DNA from: Undaria pinnatifida
Lineage: Eukaryota; Sar; Phaeophyceae; Laminariales; Alariaceae
Direction: 5' to 3'
Assembly: GCA_012845835.1 (NCBI GenBank)
Contig: JABAKD010000025.1
Coordinates: 3,919,319-3,983,318, forward strand
DNA: 64,000 nucleotides
Part shown: piece after piece, positions 32,801 to 41,700 of the stretch
Numbering within the stretch: position 1 is the stretch's first letter
How the letters are laid out: each line of letters opens with the position of its first letter
The notes under the pieces: generated by a model
Databases searched by the model: none
Seen by the model: the letters and a program-made list of their open reading frames with translations, nothing else
Told to the model about the DNA's origin: nothing
Made by a program: the position numbers and the translations under genes

Positions 32801-32947
32801 GCGGTGCGGCGAGACACCGTAAGCGGGCGTCAGGGAGGACGTACGTATATGGTATCCGTTCGGTCGGGAAGACATGAGCGCATAGACAAGAAGTCGAATT
32901 GCCACAACGACGCTGAAGTTACCGTCGTGTAGAAATACGAGACGCAT
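11090..32947 (-). CDS. Type IA DNA topoisomerase I with C-terminal repeats and two HMG boxes
   Basis: Bacterial-type topoisomerase I: it cuts one DNA strand through a 5'-phosphotyrosine and relaxes negative supercoils. Exons (minus): 32947-32342, 31969-31820, 27942-27865, 27007-26937, 26657-26488, 25592-25480, 25114-24932, 23625-23502, 23208-22862, 21046-20956, 19803-19707, 18514-18307, 17446-17285, 14521-14177, 13512-12868, 12368-12258, 11848-11090. Total 4,260 nt, 1,419 aa, every phase consistent. TOPRIM is seen as VIVESPAKA (139-147) and DEDREGE (238-244). Later landmarks are [32 protein letters not shown] with catalytic Tyr467 and Arg469, QEAHEAIRP and GRPSTYA. Then come four GRYG-type C-terminal repeats (about 800-1167) with a Ser/Gly linker in the third exon from the end. 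The final exon encodes two HMG boxes (about 1229-1295 and 1345-1406). Upstream Met choices are 32947, 32875 and 32683; the Arg/Ser-rich leader (SGAFASLQP) suggests organelle targeting. The donor of exon 10 could be 12 nt further on. Confidence 0.92.
12535..12931. repeat. Echoes of the topoisomerase exon 15 donor edge (three copies)
   Basis: The true edge at 12855-12931 (CTACCCTTCGCACCTGTATC ...) recurs at 12648-12725 (encoding a diverged ELIDELIQ-like end) and more weakly at 12535-12575, separated by C-rich runs. Confidence 0.75.
13180..13230 (-). repeat. Trinucleotide run coding the Ser/Gly linker of the topoisomerase
   Basis: GCTGCTGCTG and CCGCCGCCG runs (plus) encode [17 protein letters not shown] within exon 15, between C-terminal repeats 2 and 3. 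Confidence 0.85.
14555..14790. repeat. Degenerate tandem repeat GCGGAACGATTTGTCATTGGC
   Basis: Four units of about 60-85 bp ending in A-runs, beside topoisomerase exon 14. Confidence 0.6.
14812..14877. repeat. (CAA)n microsatellite
   Basis: About 20 CAA/CCA triplets in topoisomerase intron 13. Confidence 0.95.
15084..15323. mobile_element. GGGTC/GACCC foldback element, copy 1
   Basis: Left GCTTTTCACGGGACGGGTCA and inverted right GGCTTTTGACGGGTCACTGA form terminal inverted repeats. The interior is a run of CCCGA units with TTGAAAACCTCTTGACCC repeated. In topoisomerase intron 13. Confidence 0.65.
15825..16092. repeat. 26-bp minisatellite
   Basis: About ten units of TATGATAATATCGAACTATC + GGTTAG in topoisomerase intron 13. 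Confidence 0.95.
16883..17070. mobile_element. CACTCG..CGAGTG palindrome-ended element, copy 1
   Basis: Begins with CCTCGCACGAGTGACTC and ends GGTCACTCGTGCGAGGGACC; each end is itself a small palindrome. It lies in topoisomerase intron 13. The same end design recurs at 48.5, 48.8, 49.0, 53.1, 54.4 and 28.6 kb. Confidence 0.6.
18501..19725. repeat. Echoes of exon 12 acceptor and exon 11 donor inside topoisomerase intron 11
   Basis: The exon 12 edge (GGCCTCGGAGTACCTGTTTT, 18503) recurs at about 19079 and 19333. The exon 11 donor edge (19679-19725, CTGACAAACCTTCTCGGAGG) recurs at 19523-19570 (CTGCCAAACCCTCTCGGGGG). Confidence 0.7.
18541..18836. repeat. (AAATT)n / (AAAAT)n microsatellite
   Basis: A run of AAATT pentamers grading into AAATAAAAC units, directly upstream of topoisomerase exon 12. 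Confidence 0.95.
19840..20425. repeat. TTGG/TTGA-rich array
   Basis: A GGTTGGTTGATTGG-type array with a higher-order unit (GGATGAACGGTTGGCTGGTGC and variants, about 120-150 bp), in topoisomerase intron 10. Confidence 0.9.
20690..20912. repeat. TTGG/TTGA simple array
   Basis: Second block of GGTTGGTT and GATT units, ending 45 bp from topoisomerase exon 10. Confidence 0.9.
21945..22100 (+). repeat. Dispersed repeat GATGTTGAGCTCCTC family, four copies in the window
   Basis: The segment GGCTGGGTTGC...CGAACGAATGCCTTCGATGT...GTGAGATGTTGAGCTCCTC...ATCTGCTGCAACCC recurs at 16125-16255 (+), 15390-15500 (-) and 2485-2595 (-) with about 70-80% similarity by eye. Confidence 0.6.
22418..22935. repeat. 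Echo of topoisomerase exon 9 donor edge
   Basis: 22418-22495 (CCACCTCGTCCTTCTCAAGC...GTTGTGAAGTCGGCTTCC) copies the genuine edge at 22858-22935 (CCACCTCGTTCCCCTCAAGC...GTTGTGAAATCGGCTTCA), about 400 bp into the intron. Confidence 0.75.
22712..22836 (-). repeat. Dispersed repeat GTACTCATTTGTTGCTTGCC, copy 3
   Basis: Inverted relative to the other two copies: AGTTGGAGGTGTCCCTATTA ... GGCAAGCAACAAATGAGTAC, next to a C-rich run. In topoisomerase intron 9, 26 bp from exon 9. Confidence 0.6.
23275..23520. repeat. Tandem array derived from topoisomerase exon 8 donor edge
   Basis: A 12-19 bp unit (TCGAAGGTACTC and variants) is repeated about a dozen times in the intron immediately beside the exon end, whose own last codons read EYLRKG. 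Translated in minus, the array repeats EYL-K-like words. Confidence 0.75.
23783..24024. repeat. 119-bp tandem duplication
   Basis: Two near-identical copies of CCCTCCAGCACACCAACCAA ... CCTAATCGTAGG in topoisomerase intron 7. Confidence 0.9.
24527..24904. mobile_element. GATCT-rich TIR element, copy 4
   Basis: Left TTCACAAGTCAGACTGATCA and inverted right GCACACCTCTGACAGATCAT are the family termini. The interior includes a 9-bp array GATCTACAT/GATCTATAT (about 24715-24850). The element ends about 27 bp past the donor of topoisomerase exon 7 (24932). Confidence 0.7.
25218..25345. repeat. (CAAA)n microsatellite
   Basis: About 30 near-perfect CAAA units in topoisomerase intron 6. Confidence 0.97.
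26118..26481. repeat. (CCATA)n microsatellite
   Basis: About 70 CCATA units with GCC variants, filling the start of topoisomerase intron 5 up to 7 bp from the exon 5 donor. Its translations (YHTIP and VWYGM repeats) are not proteins. Confidence 0.97.
26972..27182. repeat. 105-bp direct duplication spanning the acceptor edge of topoisomerase exon 4
   Basis: 26972-27075 and 27078-27182 are about 95% alike. Each contains the exon start (CAAATCGTTGTCAATCTCGC in plus) and the adjacent intron with its 3' splice site. The copy nearer the gene body (27007) is used because only it continues into the rest of the exon. Confidence 0.85.
27962..28272. mobile_element. GATCT-rich TIR element, copy 5
   Basis: The right end GATCGTGATCTATCCGATTT with TGTGAAT matches the family. 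The interior shares AGCACATGTGTCTACC, GATCCTGCACAAAATATCAC and AACGACAGATAG with copies 3 and 4. It starts about 20 bp upstream of topoisomerase exon 3. Confidence 0.7.
28555..28745. mobile_element. CACTCG-type element, copy 7 (diverged)
   Basis: Contains GGCGAGTGACCCCCTCTTCC, an AATGGTTAGCTACGCCGCGC interior and AACTCGCCTAAAGCATCTCT, related to copies 2 and 5. In topoisomerase intron 2. Confidence 0.45.
29155..29207. repeat. Inverted repeat around GCCGATACATCG
   Basis: GGCGCAGCCGATACATCG and CGATGTATCGGCGAAGCC, separated by a T-run, can fold into a hairpin. Confidence 0.7.
29809..29997 (-). pseudogene. hAT transposase C-terminal dimerisation domain remnant
   Basis: The 62-codon reading contains [19 protein letters not shown] followed by [19 protein letters not shown]. 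This matches the hAT dimerisation pattern (P-A-S ... S-E-R-x-F-S-x-A-G, then RNxLxxxxVExLxxLR). Only this end is present, with a stop just upstream in frame and no DDE-bearing region visible, so it is a dead fragment in topoisomerase intron 2. Confidence 0.75.
30195..30470 (+). repeat. TTG-run plus CTCACATTAACTC repeat, two tandem units
   Basis: Each unit runs TTGTTGTT, CTCACATTAACTCTT, TCTAGAGTCCGTGGTCACAC, GGAGCCCTAGGAAGATCCGA, period about 140 bp. Related single copies are at 63905-64000 (+) and 57595-57690 (-), both starting with a TTG/CAA microsatellite; a fragment lies at 3910-3950. Confidence 0.6.
31188..31470 (+). repeat. 350-bp dispersed repeat (AGCTGTGAGATCGAAG family), copy 1
   Basis: Runs from AAAATACACTCCAGCTGTGA through CATTACGAGTTGTGTGTCCT and GTCGGCGACTCCCCTTACAA to GACAAAATCTGACAGCTGTG. 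An inverted copy lies 3 kb away on the other side of topoisomerase exon 1; further copies are at 57.9-60.4 kb. Confidence 0.75.
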
Positions 32948-33894
32948 CAAGTACCTGGTTACACTAGCTTATCGTTGGCATTAGCATGAAGAATATAGAA
33001 TAGTTGTTTTTCCGTTTTCTGGCGTGTTTGATGTCCGATGTTCGACGGGTATAGAGAGCAAAGCATACTTGCTTTGAACGTTCTCCGCCTTTTGATATAT
33101 GCGCGTGTATGTGCCAATTGAACGATTAGTCCTGAACGAGGTTCGTGAAACCATACATTTGATTCGCTGTCGACGACAACGTGTTCTTTGATACACCAAC
33201 AGTACCAGGTGCCGACAAGAAGCAGAGGTATCAGGTGTCAGTCTACGTGTTGAAGGCGAGGGTTCATACCTGGTACGGTCATGCCTGGTACGTCATGTTG
33301 GTATGATAGCACAGATGGGTGCCTTTTGGTAGTTTGTCGTGCCACAAGGGACTGTTGCCCGTACTTATCACGGCAAAAAAAAAAAAAAAGCGGTCAGGTC
33401 GCCCACAGCTCTGTCTCCGCCTTCCGGCTGAACACAGATGACATGTACGCATAAATGCAGGTCAAGGTAGAGCTTATGCCAATTTTCTCGGGGCTGGTTC
33501 TGCTCTTGCTGCTGTAGATGGCCGAAGAAGCGACAGCGATAGCCCCGTTGATCGAGCAGACCAAGTCGAAAGCGCGTTTTCTCTGTGGGGTACGTCGAAC
33601 GAGAACGAAGTTTTGCACAGCAAGCCCCACACCGCACGTCTGTGCTGTACATGTTTTACTATAATGCTTTTCCCCCCCGCCGCCCCGAACGCCCCCTTCT
33701 TCCCCACCACCCGCACCATCGCCTAGACCTAGCACCACACGTATAACAAATCCCTCACCTAAAACCCTTCCTCCCCCCCCCCTACCCCTCGCCCCCACCC
33801 CCCACCTCCCCAAACCCCCCCACCCCGTCCCAACCCCACCCCCTCGAACACTCCGCCCTCTCTCTACTCACTGATTGTACGACTTACCCCAGGA

Positions 33895-34200
33895 TATACA
33901 TGATAAACTGCTGCATTCTTTCCAAAACCGTTACATCTATCCCCTCAAAATAATGTATAGTTTCCACGCACAGATTGAGCTGCCCCACACGCCCCCCCCC
34001 CGCCCCAACCCCCCTCCCCCCCTAATGATAAACTGGTGCATTTTTTTTTCTTTTTTTCTTTCCCAAAACCGTCAGATTTATCCCCTTGAAAGGATTTATA
34101 GCTTACACGCACAAATTGCCTGCCCGTCCGCCCCCCCCCCCCCCTTCCCCCCCCCCCCCCCCTTCCCCCCCCCCCCCCCCCTTTCCCCCCCCCCCCCTCC
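33895..34200 (-). repeat. Tandem partial units of the 350-bp repeat with poly-C tracts
   Basis: TGATAAACTGCTGCATT...TTTCCACGCACAGATTG and TGATAAACTGGTGCATT...TTACACGCACAAATTG are two degenerate copies of the end segment of the 34.25-kb repeat, separated by long C runs (up to about 20). Confidence 0.6.
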
Positions 34201-34249
34201 AACCCCCCTCGCTTTTGATCAAAACCAGGCCCCCACGTCCTTCAAAACT

Positions 34250-34560
34250 CCGCCCCCCCCCTCACCGGTTATTCGACTTACTTGATAAACGGATACATTT
34301 CCCTCCACAGATGTCAGATTTTGTCCCCCTCAGAAACGGGTTTTGTAGTTTCCGCGCACAGACTGACTAACATCACCCTGTTGACCCTGATAGCTACAAT
34401 GTAGTTGTAAGGGAAGTCGCCGACCTATATCCTTAATGAGGACACACAACTCGTGATACGCGCGATCGGAGTATCACACACAGCTCGCAAAGATGAGTTT
34501 CGACGAAATCTTCGATCTCACAGCTGGAGTGTATTTTCATGTTTTATAATACTATAGGAA
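34250..34560 (-). repeat. 350-bp dispersed repeat, copy 2, inverted to copy 1
   Basis: Reverse complement of the 31.2-kb copy over nearly its full length, including CATCTTTGCGAGCTGTGTGT read in reverse. The pair brackets topoisomerase exons 1 and 2 and the divergent promoter side. Confidence 0.75.
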
Positions 34561-35783
34561 AGAGTCTTGTATGTAGCACAGCAGTAGTGCGCGCGCGACC
34601 CGTGTTGGAATGGGAACGACGCTCGAAACGACTGACGTTTGACGTAATGTTAAATGCCAGGTATTGGATACTGCCGTATTGGGGAGTCATAAATGGCAAG
34701 ACTCTTTTATGTGCGTATGATACGCCGTGCCATCGTAAATCTCGATACTGCTGCTGCTAATGTTATCATTGTCCTGTTGGCTGTACCCAGGGTATAGGCA
34801 GCCTCTACAAACGACGACTGCTGATGAGGACGTCGATACGTAACGGCATGGGCTGCTAGTCAATAAACAAGCACCGTCTTTTACGACGCCATTGCGCACC
34901 GGAGACGCTACTGCCGTGAGTACGCCACCACCGCCTACCCGAGTACCAGGGAGGCGGTACATAGTATCACTTCCAGTGTCACACGAGAGTGCACCAAAGT
35001 TACTCTCGTGTGCCATTGGATGTGAGCCTTATGGTCCAGCCTGTGGTATACGTTCAGCAGTGAGATAGCGTCTACAATGACGTCGAGCGTCAAGACGGCA
35101 GCAAGCATCGTCGTGTGCGCAAATAGCAGTGCATCCTGCAACGTGTTTTTCGTATGATCCTCTCGCAAAAATGGGCCTCTACATAGTGGAAAAGACCAAG
35201 TCACAGGCATCATTCCCTTCTCTCTCACCCAAGCCCAGCGCCCGGCTCCTGCTTTGCAGTGTCATCCCGCCGCTCCCTCTCCAAGCGGCAAACATGGCAC
35301 CCGTAGCGCCAGCCGCAAGCCAACCCTCACAACCGCTCACAACGACGAGCAGAAGCAACCCCAGTCGAACAAGGGTGGAAGTAACGCCTTGTCTACCGCA
35401 ACTTTTCGTGTCGATGCGAGACCTCCTCGGTCCTCTTCCCAGCCGACCGCAGCGAGATCTCGGGACACTGTCAACACCTTCGTGCTCTAGTTTCATCGTC
35501 TCGCCAAACCCCTCTCTTTACAGTGAGAAGCACCGCTCGTGGCAGGAGCTCCTTGGACGGACCTCAACCAGAAATCGACTATAAAAATGTTGGTGAGGGT
35601 GTTCCAACTGGTTCTTGAGGCGTTATTCTAAGTACCCTCTCGTGTTTTTGCACCGCCCCAAGAATCAGTCCCTGTAAAGAAATACAACGAAATCGGAAAG
35701 CACACCCCGGCCACACGAGAGAAGCCGCAAGCACTCGCAACCTGAAGGAAGGCTCACTTCCCCACATCCAGCAAGCAGAAAAA

Positions 35784-38700
35784 ATGGGGGGCGGAAGCGG
35801 GGGCAGCAGCGCCATCAGCGATATCATGTCGGGAACGGTGGCCGGTTTCGCTCAAGTAGCAGTAGGTGAGAACTTTGTTACGTTTGTTATGAATGGCCCA
35901 TGATACCTACGTACCTGCTGCTGCTGTATCGTACGAGTTCGGAGTGCTCTCTCTCCCTCTCTTGCCTCTCGGCACAGAATGGAAGGCCGTGAGCGTGTGG
36001 TTCTGATGTGAACGGCTCTTGAAACAGAGAGAATGCCTGAGTGTATCGCTCTGCGCGTGTCAGCTTTTTCACAGGGTGGTCTGTTGTGCTCGGCCGAAAA
36101 GTGGGGAGCATCGGCGGGCTCATTGAGAACAGCAGTTTATGAGGTGTTCCGCTGATGACGTGTGACGAGTGAGAGCGTCCCTCGCACCTCGTACACAACG
36201 CCTATCTTATCGGCATGATAGCATACTACCAAGCAACGGAGAATCATACATGCGGGCAAAGACACCAGTAAACACTACCGGTAATCAAACATCTTTCTCG
36301 GAGCGAGTTTTTCTTGCATAGCGTACCTGTTTCAGTCGTGTGCGGTGTATAGCAATAGGCTCTTTGACAGCAGCAGCACGGTATGTTGGTGGTTCCTTCA
36401 GTCTCTTGACGCCTGCAGCCCTTAGTCGGCACTTGCTGTAGTATATACCGCTGCTTATCTAGTTACAATTCGTACATACAGCGGATGCATCAGTACATCA
36501 CAGGGCTGAAGTATATCATTATGACGTGCTAGATTGCACATTCCTTGGTATATCATTCCACCAGCGAGCTCCGTCCTAACGTGTGCCTTATGCGATCTAC
36601 CCCCAGTGCGGCGGCACACACTGCAATACCCCGCTGGTGCTTGGACCGTGCTATGCACGCCTCAGGGATCTTCCTACGAAGTACCTGAACCTCTTCCCCC
36701 CATCTCACCTCTCCTCTAGCACCTCTCACCAGTATCAGAGCTGACATTAAAACTAATTCACGTTACGCGCCCGTACCTCACAGCAGTACAAACTTTGGAC
36801 TACCTAATATATTCGAAAGCGCGATACAAATATGGCTAACGCGAGTACGGTGAGGATCAGGCAAGGCTGATTTTCCCTTTACAACGCTGATAGCAGTACA
36901 ACCATACGAGGTAGTAGAGTGTTTGCGAAAGTACGTTTTTAGAAATTTACTTCTTCAAAAATTGTCCCGAAGGCAATATTTGCGGTAAATTTTCGAAAAA
37001 AAGGCAAAAATGTACTTTGTCGAAGGTAGGTTTTGATCAAAAGTTACGGTAAATTTTGTCTCTCTGTTTCATTGGCCTACAACACACCGAGCATTTGTCC
37101 GAGGCAGAACGCCTCTGCAAGGGTCTATAGCGCCCTAAGCAGGACCAGTTTGAAGGACCACGCTGTTGTCACGACACAACACAAGCTACTAATACGAACG
37201 CACGGAGGATTGAGAGGGTAGTACCCTGAGCACGACGCGCAGGCGTAACATCAGAGATATGCAGCAGGCCGGTGATGAACCGTCTGTTGCTGCCCTCTGC
37301 GTCCGTGACCAAGGGTTCAGCGCTTGCTGCAAGCTGTGGTGAACTTCTCGCAGCTGGCGGAGTCGAACGCACGCACGCGGAGAGGAGCCTCAACGCAGAG
37401 AGCGACACCACGCGCCTTGATTGCTGCTATCGTGTGCCGCATCTGGCAATATAGAACTCGTATCGGTCCATCTGTGCGACAGCAGCCACCGCGCTTCTCC
37501 AACATCACCGCGACTGAAGCGTGGCATGACTTTCGGTTTAGGGCAGAGGAGCGGAAACTCCTCTGCCCTAAACCGCTGCGTTCACTGCGGATTCTTCGCA
37601 GGGTGATGCTTCGCAATAACAGGTCCACGTTCCATGGGGAAACTGCGCTTCGCCTTCCCTTCCGTCGCATGAGGAAGGCGTTGCTCTGCTTGTAGCACGT
37701 GTAATGAGGTAGTCCCTGCTCACAAGGAGTTTTTTACGCACGAGACAGACCGCCATACCTCTGATTTGTAGTCTGTTGGGTGCTTGCATGTACAGTGTTC
37801 CAGGTACTGCTGCACCTGAAACGAGAGGCTCGAGACTGGAGTACGTACAACGAGTACTCGTATATCGTATAATACTACGAGTACTCGTACTGCTGCTGCT
37901 GTACTCGTACGTATATTACAATCGCGCACATCCCCGTTTCCCTACTAAATTTCGGAGGCGTCGCCTGCAGGATTTTGTTTACCGCTAGCGCAAACACACC
38001 AAAAACTCGGTGGGAAGGCAATTCACTTTTTTTAGCGGAAGGCAAGTAAATTTTTAGAAACGTATTTTCGCAAACACTCTAATGACTGCTGTTCATATAT
38101 TATCCGGCCACGTCTTTCTGCCCATGGAGTATGGGCACAAGCGAAATATGGCACACACCAGGTACCCCGGTAACAAGCTAGCACATGTTTCCTGGGTGGG
38201 ATCTGTACTACAATGTACACAGAGTCTGCACATCTTATCATAAGTTATAACGACAAATGTAAGATCTACGGATGATCTACTGTGTATTATTAAATCCAGA
38301 TATGAAATTAGATAAAAGCGATCCCAGATCTGTCATGAAATGAAGAACCCATAATTCGGAGAGCCAGGACACACGCTCACTTTTCAATTGGGCACCCTGT
38401 TTCGAGTGGAAAACACAGACTGAGAATTGTTCTGTTGAGACTCAATCGGCAGCCCGCGCGCCACCCCGTTCGCACTGGTTGCTTCGGGGTTTTGGCGCGG
38501 CTACCGCAGAAGCCTCTCCTTCCGTCGCGTCTTCGTCGTAGGGGTGTTTTCCCCTTTTTCCCTTTTCCTTGCTCCCTCTGATCCTTCCCCTTGCGTGTGG
38601 ACTCCATGTCGGGGATAATAAACATCGATGCCTCGAAGGCGGTCGTTCCCGACCTCTTTAACACGATAGAGGAGGCGGTCGTGGTCAATGACGGGCAGGG

Positions 38701-41700
38701 CACCGGTCGCTGGATGCTACAGAAGTTGGGCATTTCGCTGGACGGCTCCATTCGTGCGGCCTCGTCGCTCTCCGCATCGAACCTTCAGACCGCCCTCGGC
38801 ATGTTGGTGACGGCAGGCGATGCGGACAACCCTCCGGATTTTTTCCAGATTACGGCCGCAGCGTTTGGAGGAGGGGGATCCCCAGGCGAAATAGAAGAGC
38901 GCGCTAAGCGGGACATGTGCGCACAAGTCGCGGAGTACCTCTGGCGCTGCTCCGGCCGGGGGAAAATGAAGGTCGCGGAGGGTTGCCTAATCTTTCCGAG
39001 CATCTCTTTCTCCGCCTCCGGTGTGGCGGCGTCAGCGGAGGGTTACCGGGAGCGTGACGACGACGTCCAGAGCGTCGCGAGCGCCTCGCCAGCGGGGTCG
39101 GCCGTCCCCAAGCGCACTCAGTAGGACATGCAGAGCCTCATCAGCGAGTTGGATGGAATAGCGGAGCGCACAAGGGGCGAGGGTAGTAGCAGCAATCTCG
39201 GGGTGTCTGCTGGTTTGGTCGCGAAGAAGGCGAAACCAACCTACGTCACTCGCAGATAAAGGCAGCTTTTCAGTTTTTCAGCACGTGGGCAGCGTAGTAA
39301 TGTACTTGAACATGTCACTACGGTCCCTTGGTCAACCTCAGTCACTACCGGACGGTACTGTAGCACAAAAGGCTGAGCTCAAAGCCTCGATTCCGCACAC
39401 AACGAAGGTTGGAGAATGGAACCAATACGCAATGCTCAAATGCATTGTCTACTTTTTGTCGTTGTTTTTCCATAATCTTGATTGAAGTACTTGTTCACGA
39501 AACGGAAAAACAAATATATTAGTTTATCCGTTTCATGGCTATTTTTTTTTCTTCTCAGTATTCTAACGACGTCAGCTGTTTTTTTTATTACATACCTGGT
39601 ACTAGACAGTAAAAGGCAGATAACTTGTGGCATCAGGTATCATGCTATCATCGTTGTAAAAATTAACGGAGAAGGCAGATATTATTGATGAGTGAATCAA
39701 CACCAGAACTTACTGCAGAATATTTTACTCAATGTGATTTTTGTGCACGCCTCACCAAATTTTACATCTCTATGCAATGTTTTAAAGGTTGGTTCCGTTG
39801 ATAACAGAATAACCCATAGTTTTATCTTCGATATTGGTACTCATCTTGCATCATTTTGTACTCTCTATGCAAAATGGTGAGGAAGATTTGGGAATTTCAA
39901 TGTTCCCCCTCACAGTCAATTCAGGTAGAATGCGCGAATATTCCAAGGGATATTAGTGCATAAATACCTTCGTTGATTGAATTGTACCATGCTTAGTTAT
40001 TTGTCTAAGTTGAGCGCTGCAAATAGGAGGTCGTTTTTGGAGGTTTGATGTTGTATCGCATATTTCATCAGTGGATCATGGATTCATCTAATCTCATAAA
40101 ATGATTAACTTACTCTCATATATATTAAAATTTTCCATCAATGGGCTAACCCTGGGGTAGGGGGGGGGGGGCGAGAGAGGAGAGGGGGAGGTTATTACCA
40201 CATGTACATTTCATCAATTTATTCTGACAAGGTCAGTTTTGATTTCGATCGTAGGTTCGGTACAAGTACTCAGTTTTGAACTGTACTTGATACATCAATC
40301 GTCAGCTTTTAGTAAAATTTCGTGAGTTAAATCTAGTCAATGGTATTAATGGCCCTACGTTTGTACCACAATATTATTGGCATTTTACTACGAGCTCTAC
40401 ATGAATGATCCAACTTTGTTTTGATTTGTTAGCAGTTTGTGACCCCAAGTTTTTGGAGTAGTTGTGGATGGAGCTAACACACACCCTTTAGGGTTGCACA
40501 CACATTTTGATGATATACTTGCGTGGAATTAGTGTAGGACCACAACGCCCTCGACCCACCCACTACCTCCAACCGACTCCCAGCCCCCCTACCCTTTTCA
40601 AGTACCCTCTAGACACGATTAAGGTTCGGCTGCAGTACCTCAACCGACTCCCAGCCCCCCTACCCTTTTCAAGTACCTTCTAGACACGATTAAGGTTCGG
40701 CTGCAGGCCCGATCCAGCACCAATCCAATTTTTTCGGGCATGAGAACCTAACCAAACCCAACCGGACCAAGCCCAACTCAACCCGACCCAACCCCTAACC
40801 CAACCCCCAACCCAACCCTACCAACCCTGCCCCCCCCCCCCCCCCCCCTCCTTATCAGGCCACCCTCTGGACACGATCAAGGTGCGGCTGCAGACACAGT
40901 CCGGCGCCAACCCCGAGTTTTCTGGCATGATGGACTGCTTCCGTAAGACGATGGCACGAGAAGGCGTAAAGGGGCTGTACGCGGGGGCTGCTTCGCCGCT
41001 GATTGGGGCCATGGCCCACAATGCGGGGGTCTTCTTCAGCTACGGCATGGCCAAGAATGTAAGGAGTGGGTGGGGGTGGGGGAGGTCGTTGGTGGGCTGG
41101 GTTTTGGGTTGGAAAGGATTGGATTGGTGAGGAGTTGAGGTGCGGGACAATCCGGGGGCTGCCTCGCCGCTGATTGGGGCCATGGCACACAATGCGGGGG
41201 CGTTTTTCAGCTACGGCATGGCCAAGAGTGGAAGAGGGAACCGGGAGGGGGGGGGGGGGTATGCTACGGTATTTTGCTTGCGCGGTGGGGCGGTGACACG
41301 TGCAGACTCCCACGGCAGTTGTGTCGGTTTTTTCACGTCGAGCAGTTTTCTCTCGTACTACTTGTTCGCCCTATATATGAATCCGTTTGTGATGTATTCC
41401 CGCGTGAGCGCTTTAGTTTTTTTTCAACTGAAAAATGTCAGCTGCGGGTTCGACAGAACTGGTGGGCACTGATCCTCAGGTATGCAAAAAAAAAAAAAAT
41501 GTTTGTTTTCTCATTTAGGTCTCCCTTTTTTTTTTCTTGTCCTGGTCTTCGCCCTGTTTCATTCTCTTCGTGTGTATTAAACCAGATTGTAGGTGGCGGG
41601 AAAGAGTTGACAGTACCGCAGTACTACATGGCCGGTTCGCTGGCGGCGATACCGATCTCTCTGGTCGAGGCTCCCGTCGACCTCTTCAAGATCAAGCTGC

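Larger units (their letters stand above)
32948..35783. other. Divergent intergenic region, topoisomerase and carrier
   Basis: About 2.8 kb between start codons on opposite strands; both promoters should lie here. I see no convincing TATA or Inr. Contents are poly-C tracts, the 350-bp repeat and its partial units, and a 151-codon ORF (35129-35584) without family features. Confidence 0.6.

Noticed and set aside
35129-35584. 151-codon ORF upstream of the carrier as an extra gene or first exon
   Set aside because: No domain, Pro/Ser-rich composition, and the carrier has a good ATG at 35784.
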